A stretch of 64,000 nucleotides of DNA, taken from Vibrio tritonius (GTDB lineage: Bacteria > Pseudomonadota > Gammaproteobacteria > Enterobacterales > Vibrionaceae). Shown here one piece after another: positions 18,811 to 28,797 of this stretch. The translations under genes were made by a program, and so were the position numbers. The stretch covers positions 2,480,001 through 2,544,000 of the forward strand of contig NZ_AP014635.1 in NCBI RefSeq assembly GCF_001547935.1. Direction: 5' to 3'. Position 1 is the first letter of the stretch; each line of letters opens with the position of its first letter. The notes under the pieces were generated by a model. That model saw only the letters and a list, made by a program, of their open reading frames with translations, was not told where the DNA came from and ran no database searches.

Positions 18811-19359
18811 TTAGGCAAGGCAAGTGGCTACTAATGTTTCACCATCAAACGTGATGACTGATAGCTTATCGTTTTCCAATAATCCGTAGCTGGCTGGTAA
18901 ACCATTTCTGGGAAAGGTGACAGAGCCTGGATTAAAAATAATGGTTTGATCAATTTTTTCTGCAACAGGGACATGTGTGTGTCCATGCGCAATCACATCA
19001 TTTTCTCTTAATGGTGGTTGCTTATTTTGATTATAAAGATGCCCATGGGTCAAAAACAGACGCTGACCACTTTCTAGTAGTACCCAAGCATAATCGCTCA
19101 TCATAGGGAAATTGAGCAGCATCTGATCCACTTCACTGTCACAATTACCCCGTACTGCAATAATTTTATCGGCTTGCTGATTGAGTAAACTCGCAACTTC
19201 GGGAGGATTATACCCTTCTGGAATAGGGTTACGTGGTCCGTGATTAAGCAAGTCACCGAGCAATACTAGACTTTGTGCGCCAGATTGAGCAAACAATGCC
19301 AAAGTACGCTGTGTAGCAGGTAAGGATCCATGAAGATCCGATGCAAAAAACAATTTCAT
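18811..19359 (-). CDS. yfcE: YfcE-type metallophosphoesterase
   Basis: This is a 182-residue calcineurin-like phosphoesterase (MJ0936/YfcE family); E. coli YfcE hydrolyses artificial phosphodiesters and is manganese-dependent. All metal-binding blocks are visible in order: FASDLHGS (Asp8, His10), LLGDLLNHGPRN, RGNCDSEVD, LTHGHL and AHGHTHVP, then FNPGSVTFPRNG. The natural substrate is not known. The ATG at 19359 has AGAGAGG upstream. It converges with the SelW-like gene and diverges from yfcH. Confidence 0.88.
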   Translation of the reverse strand: MKLFFASDLHGSLPATQRTLALFAQSGAQSLVLLGDLLNHGPRNPIPEGYNPPEVASLLNQQADKIIAVRGNCDSEVDQMLLNFPMMSDYAWVLLESGQRLFLTHGHLYNQNKQPPLRENDVIAHGHTHVPVAEKIDQTIIFNPGSVTFPRNGLPASYGLLENDKLSVITFDGETLVATCLA

Positions 19360-19529
19360 AAACTACCTCTCTAATGCGCATTCATTGTACGTAATTTTAA
19401 ATGGAACGCCACCCACACTATTCACTTCGCAGGATGCAACAACTAGCGTATGATCGGCGCTAACAATCTATATTTTCTTCTTAAACATCACTCACTTTTC
19501 CGGCAGATGGGCAGCGGCAGGGAGGCACA

Positions 19530-20444
19530 ATGAAAATTTTGATTACCGGTGGTACAGGCCTCATTGGCAAAGAATTAGCCAAGTTGATCATGACACATGA
19601 ATTGGTTGTACTTACTCGTAATCCTTATCGGGCTAGACAGCAACTGTCTTATATTAACCATGATAAGCTCAAGTTTATTCAAACACTTGATGGTCTCAAC
19701 GACCTCAATAGTTACGATGCCGTGATCAATCTCGCGGGAGAACCTATTGCCGATAAGCGCTGGACCAAAAAGCAGAAACAAGTCATTTGTGACAGTCGTT
19801 GGACAATTACCCAAAAACTCACCAACCTAATCAAACAAAGCCAAACGCCTCCTAAAGTGTTTATTAGCGGCTCAGCAGTCGGCTACTATGGCAACCATTC
19901 AGTGGGGACGTTTAATGAACTTAACGACCTGCATAACGACCGTTTCTCGCACTATGTCTGCGCCAATTGGGAAAAGATTGCCTTGAGTGCGCAAAGCGAA
20001 AATACTCGAGTCGTGATATTACGCACCGGCGTCGTACTGTCCACTCATGGCGGCGCTTTAACAAAAATGCTTCTGCCCTATAAGTTAGGCTTGGGAGGCA
20101 CTATTGGTAACGGAAAGCAATATTTACCGTGGATCCATATGGTCGATATGGTTCGAGCGATTGTCTATTTACTTGAAAGCCCACAAGCGCATGGAGCATT
20201 CAACTTAACCGCCCCCCATCCCACGACCAATAAAGAATTTAGCCGCACTCTAGCCCGCTGTTTGAGCCGCCCACATTTACTATTCACCCCTAAATGGCTC
20301 ATTAAATTGCTCATGGGAGAGTCATCAGAATTGTTGCTCGACAGTCTGGGAGCCAAACCTAAACGTTTACACGATCTTGGGTTTCAATTTCATTTCACGC
20401 GCATTGAACCCGCTTTGCGTAATTTGCTGCATCTAAACCATTAA
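19530..20444 (+). CDS. yfcH: YfcH-type NAD(P)-binding epimerase-family protein
   Basis: This is a 304-residue extended short-chain dehydrogenase/epimerase of the TIGR01777 group. The Rossmann loop is TGGTGLIG at residues 6-13, and NLAGEPIADKRWTKKQK and SGSAVGYYG are group signatures. The YYG tyrosine region supplies the catalytic Tyr-like residues. The DUF1731-type C-terminal end is visible (LGAKPKRLHDLGFQFHF). The reaction is unknown. GGGAGGCACA precedes the ATG. The next gene starts 13 bases later, so the two are probably co-transcribed. Confidence 0.85.
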   Translation: MKILITGGTGLIGKELAKLIMTHELVVLTRNPYRARQQLSYINHDKLKFIQTLDGLNDLNSYDAVINLAGEPIADKRWTKKQKQVICDSRWTITQKLTNLIKQSQTPPKVFISGSAVGYYGNHSVGTFNELNDLHNDRFSHYVCANWEKIALSAQSENTRVVILRTGVVLSTHGGALTKMLLPYKLGLGGTIGNGKQYLPWIHMVDMVRAIVYLLESPQAHGAFNLTAPHPTTNKEFSRTLARCLSRPHLLFTPKWLIKLLMGESSELLLDSLGAKPKRLHDLGFQFHFTRIEPALRNLLHLNH

Positions 20445-20457
20445 AGCGAGGTATACG

Positions 20458-21297
20458 GTGAAAACTTCCCCAACGCTTTCAATTTTGATTACTGGCTGTT
20501 CAAGTGGCATTGGCTACATGGCCGCTCATGCTCTTAAAAAACGTGGTCATGAGGTGGTAGCCTCTTGCCGTCATGCTGACGATGTGAAGCGCCTTACCGA
20601 AGAGGGGCTGACTTGTATCATGCTTGATTTGGCTGATGAGGCGAGCATTGATCATGGTGTAAAGCAAGCGCTTGAACTCACGGAAAATAGGCTCAACGCA
20701 CTATTTAACAATGGAGCATACGGTCTTCCAGGAGCATTGGAGGATCTTTCTACTCAAGGATTGCGGGAGCAATTTAATACCAATTTTTTTGGTTGGCATC
20801 ATCTTACTACCCAGTTGATTCCTCACTTTCGTCAACAAAATTATGCGCGCATTGTGCAAAATAGCTCCGTGCTTGGGTTTGCCGCTATGAAATATCGCGG
20901 TGCCTACAACAGCTCCAAGTTTGCTATTGAAGGATGGACAGATACTTTACGACTCGAACTCGCCGATACTCACATTCGGGTTAGCCTTATTGAACCCGGT
21001 GCGATAGAAACCCAATTTAGAAACAATGCACTAGCTGCATTTCGTCACTGGATTGATATTGAACACAGCGTTCATCAGCAAGAATATCAAAGCCAGATTG
21101 ATCGATTGTCCCGCACTCAATCACGCAATAAGTATGCTCTGCCAGCAGAAAGTTGTTTACCGCCACTGATTCATGCGCTCGAATCTGACAACCCCAAATT
21201 GAGATATCGCATCACCAAACCAACCAAAATTATTGCCATTCTCAAACGGCTATTGCCCGGGAAGGTCATAGATAAAATTTTATTAAAATCCTCATAA
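20458..21297 (+). CDS. Short-chain dehydrogenase/reductase (SDR)
   Basis: This is a classical SDR of 279 residues, slightly longer than average. The cofactor loop is TGCSSGIG at 13-20. A second motif, NNGAYG (usually NNAG), follows. The catalytic Ser is in QNSSVLG and the Tyr-Lys pair in YNSSK. The start is GTG at 20458, supported by CGAGG nine bases upstream. The substrate is unknown. Coupling to yfcH (13-base gap) suggests a shared transcript but does not define a pathway. Confidence 0.83.
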   Translation: MKTSPTLSILITGCSSGIGYMAAHALKKRGHEVVASCRHADDVKRLTEEGLTCIMLDLADEASIDHGVKQALELTENRLNALFNNGAYGLPGALEDLSTQGLREQFNTNFFGWHHLTTQLIPHFRQQNYARIVQNSSVLGFAAMKYRGAYNSSKFAIEGWTDTLRLELADTHIRVSLIEPGAIETQFRNNALAAFRHWIDIEHSVHQQEYQSQIDRLSRTQSRNKYALPAESCLPPLIHALESDNPKLRYRITKPTKIIAILKRLLPGKVIDKILLKSS

Positions 21298-21382
21298 ACG
21301 ACAAAATTGTCATTAATTGGTCATAATTTACTCTCATAATAGATCCTGTTTACTAATCTAATTGATCTTTCAGAGAGCCGTT

Positions 21383-21448
21383 ATGACCCTAAATCAGTGG
21401 AACTGGCTTGGTGTTATGGTCGTGGTTGTACTGTTCCTCACTTTTTAA
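21383..21448 (+). CDS. Possible 21-residue membrane peptide
   Basis: This short open frame begins MTLNQWNW and continues as an unbroken hydrophobic stretch of Gly, Val, Leu and Phe to a TAA stop, enough for one membrane span with a short polar N-terminus. AGAGAG lies about seven bases before the ATG, and a hairpin (21467-21515) follows 19 bases after the stop, so it could be a self-contained transcription unit. I do not recognise it. The size and composition are those of bacterial single-span small proteins (CydX, KdpF and similar) without clear similarity to any of them. Confidence 0.45.
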   Translation: MTLNQWNWLGVMVVVVLFLTF

Positions 21449-21466
21449 TACCAGTCGTCACAATGA

Positions 21467-21515
21467 ACGATCCCTTTCCAAGGCCTATTTTTTCAAGGCC
21501 AACGGGAAGGGATGT
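21467..21515 (+). terminator. Stem-loop after the small ORF
   Basis: ATCCCTTTCC pairs with GGGAAGGGAT over an inner GGCC/GGCC pair, and then GTTTATTTTCTT follows. It is imperfect but positioned as a terminator. Confidence 0.55.
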
Positions 21516-21598
21516 TTATTTTCTTGCATCAGCCATCTTGAAAAATGACTAACTTTGCCCCATTTTAGGAAAAAAGTGCGACGTTATAAGGATTTGCT

Positions 21599-22453
21599 AT
21601 GCAATCACCATACATTATCGATGTGAGCCAAACGAATTTTCATCAAGTGTTAGAGAGCTCAGCTCAAACACCTATTCTTTTCTATTTTTGGGCTCCGATG
21701 AGTGAAGAAAGCACTCAGTTATTGCCTCAAATTCAACAACTAGCGCAAAATTACGATGGTGCATTCACCTTAGCAACATTGAACTGTCAACAAGAGCAAG
21801 CTATAGCCAGTCAGTTTGGCATCCAAGCATTACCTACTATTGCCATGTTTATCAATGGTCAGCCAGTCGATGGTTTGGGTGGTCCACAACCCATTGCTGC
21901 CATCGAAACGATGTTGGCTCGTCACCTCCCAAGCCAAGAAGAGCGAGATGTCAGCAAAGCAATGCAATTGGTTCAAGCACAGCAACACGGCGCTGCACTG
22001 GCTTTGCTTCAACCTTTGTCTGATGAATGGAAAAAACAAGGTGATGTGAAATTGGCTCTTGCTGATTGTTACCTAGCCACTCAACAATTTGATTTAGCAG
22101 CTGAGTTACTTAACCACATCCCATTGGAATATCAAGACAACTACTACAAAAGCCTCTGTTCAAAGTTGGAACTGCATCAACAAGCCTCTAACAGTCCTGA
22201 ACTGCAAGCGTTAGAACAGGCCTATCAAGCAGCACCGAAAGATGCGACATTGGCAAATGAATTGGCGACCTCTTACCATGAAGTGTCGCGAGACGAAGAG
22301 GCTCTTGAGCTACTGTGGTCATTTTTGAAAAAAGACCTTAACACCCTTGATGGTGAAATGAAAAAAACGTTTATGGATATTCTCAATGCGCTCGGTCAAG
22401 GTAACAGCCTAGCCAGCAAATATCGTCGCCAACTATACTCGCTCCTCTACTAA
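21599..22453 (+). CDS. cnoX: CnoX/YbbN-type thioredoxin-TPR chaperone
   Basis: This is a cytosolic co-chaperone of 284 residues: a thioredoxin fold (1-110) followed by TPR-like helices (about 115-284). In E. coli CnoX protects substrates from overoxidation and passes them to GroEL and DnaK. Here the active-site position reads FWAPMSEESTQ, with no cysteine where thioredoxin has CGPC and E. coli CnoX has SQHC. The only cysteines are elsewhere (LNCQQ, DCYL, LCSK). The cis-Pro block ALPTIAMF is kept. It should act as a holdase or adaptor without thiol exchange at that site. The ATG at 21599 has AAGGA upstream. Confidence 0.85.
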   Translation: MQSPYIIDVSQTNFHQVLESSAQTPILFYFWAPMSEESTQLLPQIQQLAQNYDGAFTLATLNCQQEQAIASQFGIQALPTIAMFINGQPVDGLGGPQPIAAIETMLARHLPSQEERDVSKAMQLVQAQQHGAALALLQPLSDEWKKQGDVKLALADCYLATQQFDLAAELLNHIPLEYQDNYYKSLCSKLELHQQASNSPELQALEQAYQAAPKDATLANELATSYHEVSRDEEALELLWSFLKKDLNTLDGEMKKTFMDILNALGQGNSLASKYRRQLYSLLY

Positions 22454-22476
22454 CCACAGGTTGGTAAACTAATCGC

Positions 22477-22884
22477 TTAGTTTGAACAATGACAGCAGTG
22501 CCCTTTGAGATCTTCGATGATTGGGCACTCGCTATTTTCATCGCCAGGGCATTCGTTTACCCATTCTTGCAGTTGTTGCTGCACTAACCGTAACTCATTG
22601 AGTTTTTTGGTCACCTGCTCTAACTTCAATTGTGCTTGTTGCTTCACCGCTTTACTCTGTCGAGTTGGATCGTTAGCAAGCATCAACATCGCCTTACATT
22701 CATCCAAACTGAAGCCTACTCGTTTACAACGCGCGATAAGCAATAAATCATCGATATGATGTTGTTGATAGGTCCGGTAACCGTTATCCGCGCGCACGGG
22801 CGCTGCAATCAAACCTTTTTCTTCGTAAAGACGAATCGACTTAGCGGTAAGTCCTGTTTTTTCTGCTACCTCACTAATATTCAT
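22477..22884 (-). CDS. cueR: Copper-responsive MerR-family regulator CueR
   Basis: This MerR-type activator switches on copper export genes when it binds Cu+. The winged helix starts MNISEVAEKTGLTAKSIRLYEEKGL, split here as MNISEVAEKTGLTAK and SIRLYEEKGL. The metal loop is CPGDENSEC followed by PIIEDLKG, with the two cysteines spaced as in CueR, and a Cys/His tail (HCCHCSN) follows. The length of 135 residues equals E. coli CueR. The start is 22884 or the adjacent ATG at 22887. The frame extends upstream into a MITE-like repeat, which is not part of the protein. No copper ATPase is within the window. Confidence 0.9.
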   Translation of the reverse strand: MNISEVAEKTGLTAKSIRLYEEKGLIAAPVRADNGYRTYQQHHIDDLLLIARCKRVGFSLDECKAMLMLANDPTRQSKAVKQQAQLKLEQVTKKLNELRLVQQQLQEWVNECPGDENSECPIIEDLKGHCCHCSN

Positions 22885-22919
22885 CATCGATAGACCCCTT
22901 TTCTTAAACGGTATTGGTA

Positions 22920-22989
22920 TATATCCAAGTAACCTCAAGATGCTATTTCAGCAAATACAACTCGCCCTTTGAGAGCTCATTTGGGTATA
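22920..22989 (-). repeat. Short copy of the MITE-like repeat
   Basis: TATATCCAAGTAACCTCAAG at the left and GAGCTCATTTGGGTATA at the right form inverted ends about 70 bases apart. AAGTAACCTCAAGAT is identical to the (reversed) right end of the element at 5384-5556. It occupies the cueR upstream region, ending 35 bases before the start codon. Confidence 0.6.
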
Positions 22990-23002
22990 AACTACCACAA
23001 AG

Positions 23003-23028
23003 AAAAAAGCCCTGACCAGAGTCAGGGC
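23003..23028 (-). terminator. Terminator of ligA
   Basis: GCCCTGAC-CAGA-GTCAGGGC with six A on the left: a minus-strand hairpin and U-tract 27 bases after the ligA stop. Confidence 0.87.
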
Positions 23029-23054
23029 ATTGTTGTTACTCATTTTCAATCGGT

Positions 23055-25130
<2,076 letters not shown>

Positions 25131-25143
25131 TTATATTTTCTAA

Positions 25144-25971
25144 TTAAGCGTTGGCTTTGCGGGCCTTGTAATCTCTTATCTGGTGGCGGTACTCAGCAAG
25201 GCGATCTGGTGTCATTAAGTTACGACCATCATCTAGCACATTTCCCCCCATGTCATCCGCAATTTGTTGTGCGGTTTTGAGCATCAGTTTAAAGTTTTGC
25301 TCAGCATCACCAAAGCAAGGCAATGTCATGAAGAAAGAGATACCTTTAGTTGTAAAGCTGTCTGGGTCATCATGTTCTAGTGTGCCTGGTTGCATCATAT
25401 TGGCGACACTGAACAGTACTTTACCCGTCCCAGAAAGATCAGCATGGCGGTGAAAAATATGCATTTCACCGTAGAGCAAACCATTTTGCTGCATGCTATC
25501 AAATAATTTTGTCCCCACAAAAGGCTCATTACCCGAACAATGGACATTCAGAACCAGTACCTCCAGCTCTTCTTCTCCAGGTTCTTCAACTTGGGGTTCT
25601 GTTATTTCTGCAACAGAAACATCATCTTCTTCTACCGCAGAGTTATCTGTTTCTTTTGTCTTCGCGTAAGGATTATCAATAGAAACACTTACTTCCTCAA
25701 CATCCGGCTCGGCCGATGAAAATGATCCGATTAAAGGGTCAACGGGATCGGCTTCTACATCACCAAAATTGGGTTCTTTACGCATTGATGTAGGCTCTGC
25801 GTCTTGTTTACCTAAAGATACATCTTCCTCTTGGTCAACATCGATTTTTTGCAGAGGTCTCTCTCCAAACTTGGATTTTCCTTCCTTCTTAGAGGTCCAA
25901 AGACCATGAAATAGTAAAGCGGCTATCGCTAGCCCGCCAACAATAATGAGTACGAATCGCAATTCCTGCAT
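25144..25971 (-). CDS. zipA: Cell division protein ZipA
   Basis: ZipA tethers FtsZ to the inner membrane at the division site. An N-terminal membrane anchor ([21 protein letters not shown], residues 4-24, cited as two parts [10 protein letters not shown] and [11 protein letters not shown]) is followed by a basic patch. A long acidic, proline/glutamate-rich linker (about 45-135) leads to the FtsZ-binding domain with [20 protein letters not shown] and [14 protein letters not shown]. At 275 residues it is shorter than E. coli ZipA (328) because of the linker. The ligA-zipA-cysZ order is conserved in gammaproteobacteria. Confidence 0.93.
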   Translation of the reverse strand: MQELRFVLIIVGGLAIAALLFHGLWTSKKEGKSKFGERPLQKIDVDQEEDVSLGKQDAEPTSMRKEPNFGDVEADPVDPLIGSFSSAEPDVEEVSVSIDNPYAKTKETDNSAVEEDDVSVAEITEPQVEEPGEEELEVLVLNVHCSGNEPFVGTKLFDSMQQNGLLYGEMHIFHRHADLSGTGKVLFSVANMMQPGTLEHDDPDSFTTKGISFFMTLPCFGDAEQNFKLMLKTAQQIADDMGGNVLDDGRNLMTPDRLAEYRHQIRDYKARKANA

Positions 25972-26214
25972 CTTAAACTCTCAGTTTCTCTACTTTTGAT
26001 GTTCTGAGTTTATGTCGATAAATAGAACGTTGTTGACCAAGTAGGTTTGTCAGTTCATCTCGTTACTTTACCAAAACTCTTACCCTGTTTTGAACAACTT
26101 AATGTAAGAACTTCCAACCTTGCTGTAATTTTTACCCAGCTTTTATGACGGTATCGCTCAGATACAATACAATGACAGCTGAAAATTGTTTAACACCGAC
26201 TCGGAACAAAATTA

Positions 26215-26964
26215 ATGCAACCAAAACAACGCTCTGGCTTTGGCTACTTTTTTTACGGACTCGAACTGGCGTTTTCACCAGGTATTCGCCGCTTTGTGCT
26301 TTTGCCACTACTGGCCAATATTTTGCTAGTAGGTGGTTCTCTTTACTTCCTTTTTCAACACTTAGGTGGCTGGATTGATCAATGGATGACTCACCTACCC
26401 GATTTCCTATCGTGGTTAAGTTATGTCATTTGGCCGTTACTTGTTATTACAATATTAGCGACGTTTTCTTATTTTTTTAGTACGTTAGCCAATTTTATTG
26501 CAGCACCGTTTAATGGTTTGTTGGCAGAAAAGGTGGAAGAGAAGCTTACGGGCCAAAAAATAAACGACGACGGCATTCTTGATGTCGTAAAAGACGTGCC
26601 ACGAGTTCTGAGCCGAGAATGGCGCAAACTAATGTATATGCTCCCGAAAGCATTAGGTCTGTTTATTTTGTTATTAATTCCTGCACTAGGGCAAACCATA
26701 GGTCCCATTGCTTGGTTTATCTTCACTGCTTGGACACTAGCAATCCAATACTGCGATTATCCTTTCGATAACCACAAAATTGATTTTCACTCTATGCGTA
26801 TGAGCTTGAAACAAAAACAATCAAAAGCCTATGGGTTTGGTGTGGTGGTATCCGTATTGACCACAATCCCAATAGTCAATTTGTTTGTGGTTCCTATCGC
26901 AGTGTGTGGCGCGACAGCCATGTGGGTCGCCGAATATCGCGATGAGTTTAAGAACCGTAGCTAA
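26215..26964 (+). CDS. cysZ: Sulfate transporter CysZ
   Basis: This inner-membrane sulfate permease feeds cysteine synthesis. It is 249 residues with four main hydrophobic stretches and family motifs at both ends: GFGYFFYGLELAFSPGIRRF near the start and ANFIAAPFNGLLAEKVEEKL in the middle. YPFDNHKIDF appears later. The ATG at 26215 continues into MQPKQRSGFGY. It lies next to cysK, the enzyme that uses the reduced sulfur, with a 178-base gap that contains a strong hairpin. Confidence 0.92.
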   Translation: MQPKQRSGFGYFFYGLELAFSPGIRRFVLLPLLANILLVGGSLYFLFQHLGGWIDQWMTHLPDFLSWLSYVIWPLLVITILATFSYFFSTLANFIAAPFNGLLAEKVEEKLTGQKINDDGILDVVKDVPRVLSREWRKLMYMLPKALGLFILLLIPALGQTIGPIAWFIFTAWTLAIQYCDYPFDNHKIDFHSMRMSLKQKQSKAYGFGVVVSVLTTIPIVNLFVVPIAVCGATAMWVAEYRDEFKNRS

Positions 26965-27062
26965 CTCATTATAGGTGGGAGCCTTTTAGTACGATAGATA
27001 ACAATACAGAATGTAATAAGAGACTATATCTTATAACTTTTTAGTCCTTTTACCTGACTAGT

Positions 27063-27094
27063 GAAGTGAATATGCTTCTTAGCATATTCACTTC
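27063..27094. promoter_or_regulatory. Perfect 14-bp hairpin before cysK
   Basis: GAAGTGAATATGCT-TCTT-AGCATATTCACTTC pairs without a mismatch. It lies 48 bases before the cysK start and is not followed by a T-run, so it is not a standard terminator. It may be a leader structure or operator of unknown binding partner. Confidence 0.6.
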
Positions 27095-27142
27095 GATACA
27101 ATGTTATCGACACGATCCCGTGCGAAATGAAGGAACATCACA

Positions 27143-28108
27143 ATGAGCAAAATCTACGAAGACAACTCCCTAACTATTGGTAATACACCACTCGTTCGTC
27201 TTAACAAAGTCAGCAAAGGCAACGTACTGGTCAAAGTAGAATCTCGTAACCCAAGCTTTAGCGTTAAATGTCGTATTGGCGCAAACATGATTTGGGACGC
27301 AGAGAAAAAAGGTTCACTAAAAGCAGGTGTTGAACTTGTAGAACCAACCAGTGGTAATACTGGTATTGCTCTTGCTTTCGTTGCTGCAGCGCGTGGATAT
27401 CAATTGACTCTAACTATGCCTGAGTCAATGAGCCTTGAACGCCGTAAACTGCTTAAAGCTCTAGGGGCAAACCTCGTGCTTACTCCAGCAGCAGCTGGTA
27501 TGAAAGGTGCTATCAACAAAGCTGAAGAAATTGTTGCTAGTGACCCTGCTAAATATCTGATGCTACAACAATTTAACAACCCTGCTAACCCAGAAATCCA
27601 CGAAAAAACTACAGGTCCTGAAATTTGGGATGCAACTGATGGTCAAGTGGACGTATTCGTTGCTGGTGTGGGCACAGGTGGTACTCTAACCGGGACTTCT
27701 CGTTTCCTTAAAGCACAAGGTAAACAGATCACCTCAGTCGCAGTAGAACCCGCTGAATCTCCTGTTATTACTCAAGCGCTCGCTGGCGAAGAGATCAAAC
27801 CTGGACCACACAAAATCCAAGGTATCGGTGCGGGTTTCATTCCTGGAAACTTAGATTTAGAACTGATCGATCGCGTAGAAACTATCCCTTCAGATGATGC
27901 AATTGCCATGGCTCGCCGCCTAATGGAAGAAGAAGGTATCCTTGCTGGTATTTCTTCTGGTGCAGCAGTTATCGCCGCTAACCGTCTTGCGGAACTACCT
28001 GAATATAAAGATAAAACTATCGTTGCCATTCTACCAAGCTCTGGTGAACGTTATCTTTCAACTGCATTGTTTGCTGGTTTTTTCACTGAGAAAGAGAACG
28101 AACAGTAA
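27143..28108 (+). CDS. cysK: Cysteine synthase A (O-acetylserine sulfhydrylase)
   Basis: This PLP enzyme makes cysteine from O-acetylserine and sulfide in the cytosol. The PLP lysine is Lys42 in [31 protein letters not shown] is the substrate loop, and GTGGTLTG binds the cofactor phosphate. The length of 321 residues matches CysK. The Ser at NPSFSVK and the CysK-like C-terminus ([13 protein letters not shown]) favour A over CysM. The codon use is strongly biased, as in highly expressed genes. GAAGGA precedes the ATG. Confidence 0.96.
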   Translation: MSKIYEDNSLTIGNTPLVRLNKVSKGNVLVKVESRNPSFSVKCRIGANMIWDAEKKGSLKAGVELVEPTSGNTGIALAFVAAARGYQLTLTMPESMSLERRKLLKALGANLVLTPAAAGMKGAINKAEEIVASDPAKYLMLQQFNNPANPEIHEKTTGPEIWDATDGQVDVFVAGVGTGGTLTGTSRFLKAQGKQITSVAVEPAESPVITQALAGEEIKPGPHKIQGIGAGFIPGNLDLELIDRVETIPSDDAIAMARRLMEEEGILAGISSGAAVIAANRLAELPEYKDKTIVAILPSSGERYLSTALFAGFFTEKENEQ

Positions 28109-28135
28109 ATACGTAGCCAAATCAAATTTTCTTGT

Positions 28136-28163
28136 AAAAAAGCCCCTTGCCGGGGCTTTTTTG
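28136..28163 (+). terminator. Terminator of cysK
   Basis: AAAAAGCCCC-TTGCC-GGGGCTTTTTT: a GC-rich stem with a T6 tail, 30 bases after the stop. Confidence 0.9.
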
Positions 28164-28199
28164 TTGATTCTAGCTCGCCCTTTGGTAATATCGGGCTGT

Positions 28200-28222
28200 T
28201 TTATTTTTCGCTTCAAAATAAA
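28200..28222. promoter_or_regulatory. Mlc/NagC-type operator in the ptsH leader
   Basis: TTTATTTT-TCGCTTC-AAAATAAA is a perfect 8-bp AT-rich dyad around a 7-base centre, close to the pattern bound by ROK repressors Mlc and NagC. It lies about 205 bases before ptsH. Which protein binds it is inferred only; NagC is encoded in this window. Confidence 0.55.
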
Positions 28223-28405
28223 GAAGTGACCAAGTTTGTACTACGAACGCTTGAGAACGTCATAGTTCCAGCGGTCGCGAAAATGAATCAGAAAAGCTTT
28301 TGATGGCTTCAAAGTAAATGTCACTCTGGCACATTTGTGGCTATCAAGGTAAGCTATGACTGGTCAACAATCTTACAAAAATATAAATTAATTGGGGTAT
28401 ATCAC

Positions 28406-28663
28406 ATGTACGAGAAGCAAGTAGAAATTACTGCAGAAAACGGTCTTCACACTCGTCCAGCAGCACAATTCGTAAAAGAAGCTAAAGCTTTTGACGCGGA
28501 CATCACTGTAACTTCAAATGGTAAAAGCGCTAGCGCAAAAAGCCTATTCAAGCTGCAAACTCTAGGCCTTGTAAAAGGTACTGTAGTGACTATCTCAGCT
28601 GAAGGTGCACAAGCGCAAGAAGCAGTTGATCACCTAGTTGCTCTAATGGATCAACTTCACTAA
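28406..28663 (+). CDS. ptsH: Phosphocarrier protein HPr
   Basis: HPr carries phosphate from enzyme I to sugar-specific EIIA domains. The length of 85 residues is exact for HPr. The phosphorylated His15 lies in [11 protein letters not shown], and Ser46 is in [11 protein letters not shown]. The frame runs 23 codons upstream, but the ATG at 28406, with GGGG upstream, gives the family N-terminus [10 protein letters not shown]. It is followed by a perfect hairpin and then ptsI. Confidence 0.97.
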   Translation: MYEKQVEITAENGLHTRPAAQFVKEAKAFDADITVTSNGKSASAKSLFKLQTLGLVKGTVVTISAEGAQAQEAVDHLVALMDQLH

Positions 28664-28679
28664 TACGACCATTTCTATT

Positions 28680-28709
28680 AAAGCCATTTTGCCAGTGCAA
28701 AATGGCTTT
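28680..28709 (+). terminator. Perfect 13-bp hairpin between ptsH and ptsI
   Basis: AAAGCCATTTTGC-CAGT-GCAAAATGGCTTT, then GTTGG. The T-run is inside the stem end rather than after it, so it probably acts as an attenuator or mRNA-stability element that lets HPr exceed enzyme I. Confidence 0.65.
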
Positions 28710-28797
28710 GTTGGAAATAAGGCAAAGAATGAGCTAAATAATTAGTGAACTTTGTCTCTCATTTCACGTTTACAGATGACCAGTTTAAGGTAACGCT

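Noticed and set aside
22466..22483. AAACTAA-TCGC-TTAGTTT between cnoX and cueR as a terminator
   Set aside because: The stem is only seven bases, mostly A-T, has no T-run and overlaps the cueR stop; too weak to list.
28316..28336. CRP-like palindrome AAATGT...ACATTT before ptsH
   Set aside because: The half-sites are one base too close (AAATGTCA-N5-GCACATTT instead of N6) and the TGTGA core is lost on one side; kept only as a weak possibility.
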